Shown here: one piece after another, positions 59,471-64,000 of the stretch
How the letters are laid out: each line of letters begins with the position of its first letter
How positions within the stretch are numbered: position 1 is the first letter of the stretch
Source: Agrostemma githago
Lineage: Eukaryota; Streptophyta; Magnoliopsida; Caryophyllales; Caryophyllaceae
Direction of reading: 5' to 3'
Assembly (NCBI GenBank): GCA_958450325.1
Contig: OY288247.1
Coordinates: 12,390,429 to 12,454,428, forward strand
Length of the DNA: 64,000 nt
The notes under the pieces: model-generated
The model's input: the letters and a program-made list of their open reading frames with translations, nothing else
What the model was told of the DNA's origin: nothing
The model's database searches: none
Program-made: the position numbers and the translations under genes

Positions 59471-62368
59471 TTTCAACCAAATCAGAAAAAAATCAAGGGG
59501 TATTTATCCAAAATGAAGAAAACTAAGGCAAGCTTGAGAGTCTAGATTAACCAAATTTCCATTTTGTAAAAGGTATATTTCTTCAAATTCTTATATATAA
59601 TAATATTTTTATGTAATAATAATAAAGTCGAAATTTTTATAATTAAAGACTTGCATGTTTTAAAAACTCATAGTCCATTATTTCTATTTTTATTTTTATT
59701 TAATTTTCAGTTTATTTTTAAAACTTTTGAAATTTGAACTATTTTTGACTTGCATGTCCTTTAAACCTACAAATCTAAGGTATTTGACTTATATAATTAT
59801 TATCTTATTTTTAAACTTTTGAGTTGAGACTATTTTTTTTGGCATTGCATGTCTTTAAAACTTGTAGATCTAGTGTATTTTACTTTTATTTTATTTTATT
59901 TGTATTTTTATGAAAATTTCTGAATTTTGGTAAAATTAATTCAATTATATGTATTATGGGTCACGGTGGCGAAAAAGAAGAAAAAGAAGCAGAGAAGGCC
60001 GAAGAAGACGTCGGAACCGGGTCGAAGAAGCCTAGTTGCCCTATCTCGTTTTTAGACCAAGAATCAAATCAAGGGTGGGTAAATTATATTAACTGATGAA
60101 AAATTCATTTTTACAGAATGAATTTTTCATATAACCGTTTGCATGTTAATTTTAGTCGTAGTTTTATGTTAATAAGGGGTTGCATGTAAGACTACTACTA
60201 AATTATGGGAAACATTAGTATAATAACTTATAGTATAAATAAAACTTTGGTCTAAACTCATAAATAATGAAAAGGGAAATTAATTAGTTAAAGTGGCAGT
60301 TTGAGTTGAAATGGAGATAATAATAAAATTTAGGGTCTAATAAAATTTTAGAGTAATCGTATAGTTAAGAACAAAAATAATCACTTTGGGTATGATAATA
60401 TAAAATCCGGCGTAGGGAACTTTTCCGAAATTATTTCGTGGACCAATTACGTGCTAAATGATTTCTTGCTTTTATTTGTTATCCTTAAAATAATGTTGTA
60501 AATTTAAATTTGTATTATATTTTTATTGTTATTGTTTTATCTAAAGACTTCGAAAATCGATGTAATTTAATAGATTAGGGCGAGACTTGACCTACGATAC
60601 CCCAAATAATGTAATATTAAAAGACCTAGCTTATTTTTTTGTGAGTAGGTTAGAATTTTAGGATCCTGGCAATCGGTTAGGCCTGACTCACATTATCGCT
60701 AGATCCACGTATTCCTTATAAGTCAGTGATTTATCGTACTTTAGCTATTTAAAAAGAAATAACATTTTGAGACATGATTTGAGTTTTTACCAAGTTTAAA
60801 ATAAAACAAAATTACATATTGACTTTTTAAAAACTTCGTCAAAAGCGTCAAGTATGTTTAACTTTATCAGCTTTTCAAAAGTCGGGACATATTTATCAAA
60901 TAATTGTTGTTTTACATACAAATAAAAGTCTTTATCAATTCTTTGAGATTTTATGGTCAATCTTGGAATCTTTCCCTTAATTTATCACATACTTTTGTTA
61001 ACAAATGTTTTTAGAGACAACTTTTATAAATAGTTACTCATATTTCAGTTACAATATTTTGGATTCAAAAGTTGTACTATAATTATACATTTTGGAATTA
61101 TAAGTTATACTAGTTAAAAGAATTAAGTACGATTTCTAATCAATTGACTACTCAGGGGACTGAAAACCATCCCTTAGTAAATTGATTAAAAACTTGGCTA
61201 AACTCCGTTAAATGATCATGATAATCATTTAATTTATTAACCAAGTTCGTTAGCCAAATCCCGTCCTACAAATAGGGACAACCCCGTAAGGAGACTTTTA
61301 TTTGACTACGTGCTATTTGGCTATTGTTACTTCGTATCTAATTATAAGAGAAGGAATTTCTATCGAATTCCAGTTGGATAACACATAATGTTTTCAAAAT
61401 ATATTTCAAAAGATTGTATATTTTATTGGGCATTTTTAGGACTTAATTCGAAATCTCTTTGAGCGGGAAAGCAGGTTGTCTCTATTGTGTACGAGATAAC
61501 TTGGAAGAATAGCGCTTAGCTTAACCGTATAAAACCGTCCGTAGCGTACGAAGGGTCTTTGGCTGTACTGACATTGACTCGAGAGTAGGCGGGAGTGTGG
61601 CCATACTTTAGGTGGGGACCTGATCGGTCCCGTACGTGTTAGGTGGATCGCACCCGGGTTTCCGTGAGTCGACGATTGGAGCGTGGCTGCGGGGATAACC
61701 AGTCGGGTGGTGAGTAGTCCATGGTGCGGGTAACAACCCCACGTACCGGCATTCGACCCTGGAGATGAGAGGACGAATTTTGTTTTAAACGTGTTTATGT
61801 CACCACGGTAAACAGGGGTAATAATGTAAGCCCCCTGGTATTGGTGTGATTGGCGGTATATTATTATTGTACAAGTATCAAATACGAAACTTATTCGGTA
61901 ATTGTACAATGATTGGCCGGTATACCGTGATAAAAATTTTCCAAAAATAATACGGCACTTAAAACATTTCTTGCGATTTTCAAAGTTATGTGTTATCAGT
62001 TGTGCATTTATGTACTGTTATTTGATCTATGTTTGATTTAATATTTTATTCATATTAAATTTTGATAATTTACCCACCTGACGATTTGTTTTTCTATGAA
62101 ATTTTTTTTAAAATATTTTAATCGTCAGATTAAGGGAGACTGACCACTCCTCAGACGGGCAAGGTTGGAGATAGCTCAAGATGGGACACCAATGTATTTC
62201 TATTCTTCATGAAATTGTTATAATTAAATGTAATATTTAAGTACTTTCATAATTATTATGAAGTAATCTAGTGAGTTGAGAATAGTAATGACTCGGATAT
62301 GTATCATGTCTTCCGCTGTTTCCTATTATAGACTTATTTATAAAGTCTGAAAAATCCGGGTTGTTACA
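58758..62368 (+). repeat. Element D 3' LTR (D3)
   Basis: Same length as D1 (3611 bp). It carries an AAT array at about 59437-59471 and a local inverted insertion (tttttacagaatgaattttt near 60110), balanced by small indels elsewhere. It is preceded by a second copy of the tract gttagggggtaagaa. Confidence 0.92.
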
Positions 62369-62373
62369 CCTAT

Positions 62374-62886
62374 TCTTCAATTTAATTTTTTTCCCGAATT
62401 CTGCGAATTAATTGCATTAATCGACATTGACAGATGCCGAGTTGAAGTTGGTTTGCTTTAGAGTATTTCGAAGACAATGACAGAGGTAAGTTAATCGATT
62501 GTCTAAACTCAATTCATATTTCTAAGGTTTATGTTATTTTTGGGTTTTTGATCATTTTACCTCCTAATCCAATCTGAATCAAATTGTTAGGTAAAATTAG
62601 TGTTTTTTATTCACATACCTGACATATTGTGTAGTATGACACTTGGAGTAGTGTGAACTTGAAGTTCTCATTTAGGGTACATTTGTGAGAAAAGATTCAG
62701 AGTTGTTTTACACTTTTTGAAGATTTGCCTATTATTAGATTTAATGAGGAGAGGAGGGTAATGAAAATATAGACTTTTTTTTAATACTTTTTGCAGATTT
62801 GCCAAATGGAAGGATTTAAGTAGAAAGGAGATGAAGAAAGAGGGTAAAGAAGGAGGAGGGTGTAGTAGCCAGTTGTTTTTAAGGAA
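62374..62886 (+). other. MULE interior, right part; exon-like piece
   Basis: A plausible acceptor (attgacag at 62433) precedes 62434-62485, which ends at a donor (cagag|gtaagtt). With the donor at 39903 this looks like a captured exon-intron-exon stretch in which element D landed in the intron. No protein family is recognised. Confidence 0.35.
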
Positions 62887-63031
62887 GGTTACCTACTGTT
62901 GCAGGTAACATATGCAACTGTATCATTATCATTAGAATACTCCAATTCGATGTATTATTCTCAAATTAATTGTAATTGGTATTATTATTGGAACACGGAC
63001 AATAGTCAGTATTATTGATATTAAATAACCC
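62887..63031 (-). repeat. MULE right terminal inverted repeat
   Basis: The reverse complement starts GGGTTATTTAATATCAATAA and follows the left repeat for about 145 bp. Confidence 0.85.
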
Positions 63032-63040
63032 TAAAGAAAA

Positions 63041-64000
63041 AGTAACGAAGGGTTTAAAACCCAAGAAAATGGACTTTTAAGGGTGTAAAGCGTCAAAAAC
63101 TCTTGTTTTTTCTCTCGAATGACGCACTTATCGGTTCAAGTAATTTTTGGGCCAAAAACCTATTAGAACTACTTCTTAGACGGCCTTGATATAAGTTTCG
63201 AAATATTTCATGCATTTTTCTTTCTTTGTTTCTCCTTAGTCGGATAAAAATTTTGACGTTTTAGAAGCTCCAATCTACAAAATTTCCATATCTAATACTT
63301 CGTACATGCGAGCTAAACTAGTCTGACAGTTGTTCTCCATTTAAGAACTTTGTTTTCACGTATCCTTTGGACATCAAGATTATGTACCTTCACTGAATGC
63401 ATTATTCAAGAAGTAGTGTCAATGAGGGATAACTTCATGTAGTTATGCCACATAGAAACAATATTTGGCGAGTTTACAAGCCTTGGAATCTGAACTATGC
63501 ATCACATCAACATATGGTCTGGGAATATTCTGCCTACTAAGTTTCTAAAGGTTCCAACGCATGGTTGGTCAACGTTTCTTGACTTATTTCTGACATTTCC
63601 TGTGATGATCGCTACATCATAAAGAGAGACAATAATGACAAGTTTCAGTTAGACTCTTCACAGGGATTTAATGATTATGTATTTATGTACCCTCAAACCA
63701 GGCCACCCACATTTGGTGAAAATGTCAGATGAAAAAGATGAAAAAGGTGAAAGTTGAAATTTGAGATGAAAAAGTGGTTGATATTGGATGAAATTGTCGA
63801 AAAAATTCTTGAAATTATTTGAAGTTTTCATCTACTTGAAAACATGATGAAAACTTGAAATAAGGAGAGAGGTAGGGGAAGGACGGTAGTGTGAAAGTGT
63901 GAAGTGGGTCCTTTTGCCTAATTTTTTTTCTTGTGTTATTTTATGTAGTTTGTTTTTTATGCTTTATATCTTTTTTTATAAAGATTTGATTAGTTCCTAG
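63041..64000. other. Right flank, no feature recognised
   Basis: AT-rich sequence with no supported gene. 63715-63860 is rich in gatgaaaa/ttgaaa words and is low complexity. Confidence 0.5.

Larger units (their letters stand above)
39924..62368 (+). mobile_element. Element D: non-autonomous Ty3-Gypsy-type retrotransposon with three LTR copies
   Basis: It is flanked by the 5-bp duplication cctat (39919-39923 and 62369-62373). The outer LTRs (D1 39924-43534, D3 58758-62368) are both 3611 bp, start TGTAACACCCCG and end GGGTTGTTACA. The PBS is complementary to initiator-Met tRNA, and the internal 3' end has the tttcgaggacgaaac and gttagggggtaagaa motifs common in plant chromovirus Gypsy elements. 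No gag or pol frame remains. A third, truncated LTR (D2) sits before D3. Element C is inserted in D2. Confidence 0.88.
39597..63031. mobile_element. Mutator-like element interrupted by element D
   Basis: Terminal inverted repeats of about 145 bp (39597-39742 and 62887-63031) are flanked by the 9-bp duplication taaagaaaa (39588-39596 and 63032-63040). Long terminal repeats and a 9-bp duplication define Mutator-like elements. Removing element D leaves about 1 kb without transposase, so it is non-autonomous. Its interior shows splice-like junctions that suggest captured gene sequence. Confidence 0.82.

Overview
The window is repeat-rich nuclear DNA of a flowering plant, probably a eudicot with a large genome; the species cannot be read from the sequence. 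The evidence is AT-rich DNA, plant LTR retrotransposon lineages (Tat/Ogre-type Gypsy, a Gypsy family whose LTR begins TGTAACACCCC, and a Copia gag), plant CACTA and Mutator-like elements, Stowaway MITEs, and short introns with plant-like splice sites. No intact host gene, rRNA or tRNA gene was found. Nearly everything is transposons nested in each other.

Layout: 1-2076 is a degenerate minisatellite and unassigned DNA ending in the 3' end of a CACTA element (GTAGTAGTG at 2068-2076). 2077-3888 is unassigned DNA with one exon-like piece and a Stowaway MITE (3668-3835). 3894-37431 is a Tat/Ogre-like Gypsy element on the minus strand ('element A', 5-bp target duplication attat). Its gag-pol is decayed, its integrase is interrupted by an inverted gag-protease segment, and it carries a broken plus-strand antisense ORF with its own TATA box. 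Its 5' LTR is split by a 16.6-kb CACTA element (20075-36723, duplication agt). The CACTA carries a captured fragment of an SPB1/FtsJ-type rRNA methyltransferase gene, a solo LTR, and a second minus-strand Tat-type element ('element B', 24046-36117). Element B's gag-pol is broken mainly by stop codons, but its plus-strand antisense region has an intact two-exon 760-codon gene and a 194-codon ORF, each with a TATA box.

37437-39587 holds a cluster of MITEs. 39597-63031 is a Mutator-like element (about 145-bp terminal inverted repeats, 9-bp duplication taaagaaaa). It contains a 22-kb non-autonomous Gypsy element ('element D', 39924-62368, duplication cctat) with three LTR copies. The middle LTR of D contains a young gag-only Copia element ('element C', 49859-58088, duplication ctagc), which holds a solo LTR ('E', 51200-54182, duplication ttctt). 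63041-64000 has no recognised feature.

Order of events inferred from nesting: on the left A, then CACTA, with B inside the CACTA; on the right MULE, then D, then C, then E. The genes do not form a host pathway. They are retroelement gag-pol modules at different stages of decay, plus two antisense ORF modules and fragments of captured host sequence.
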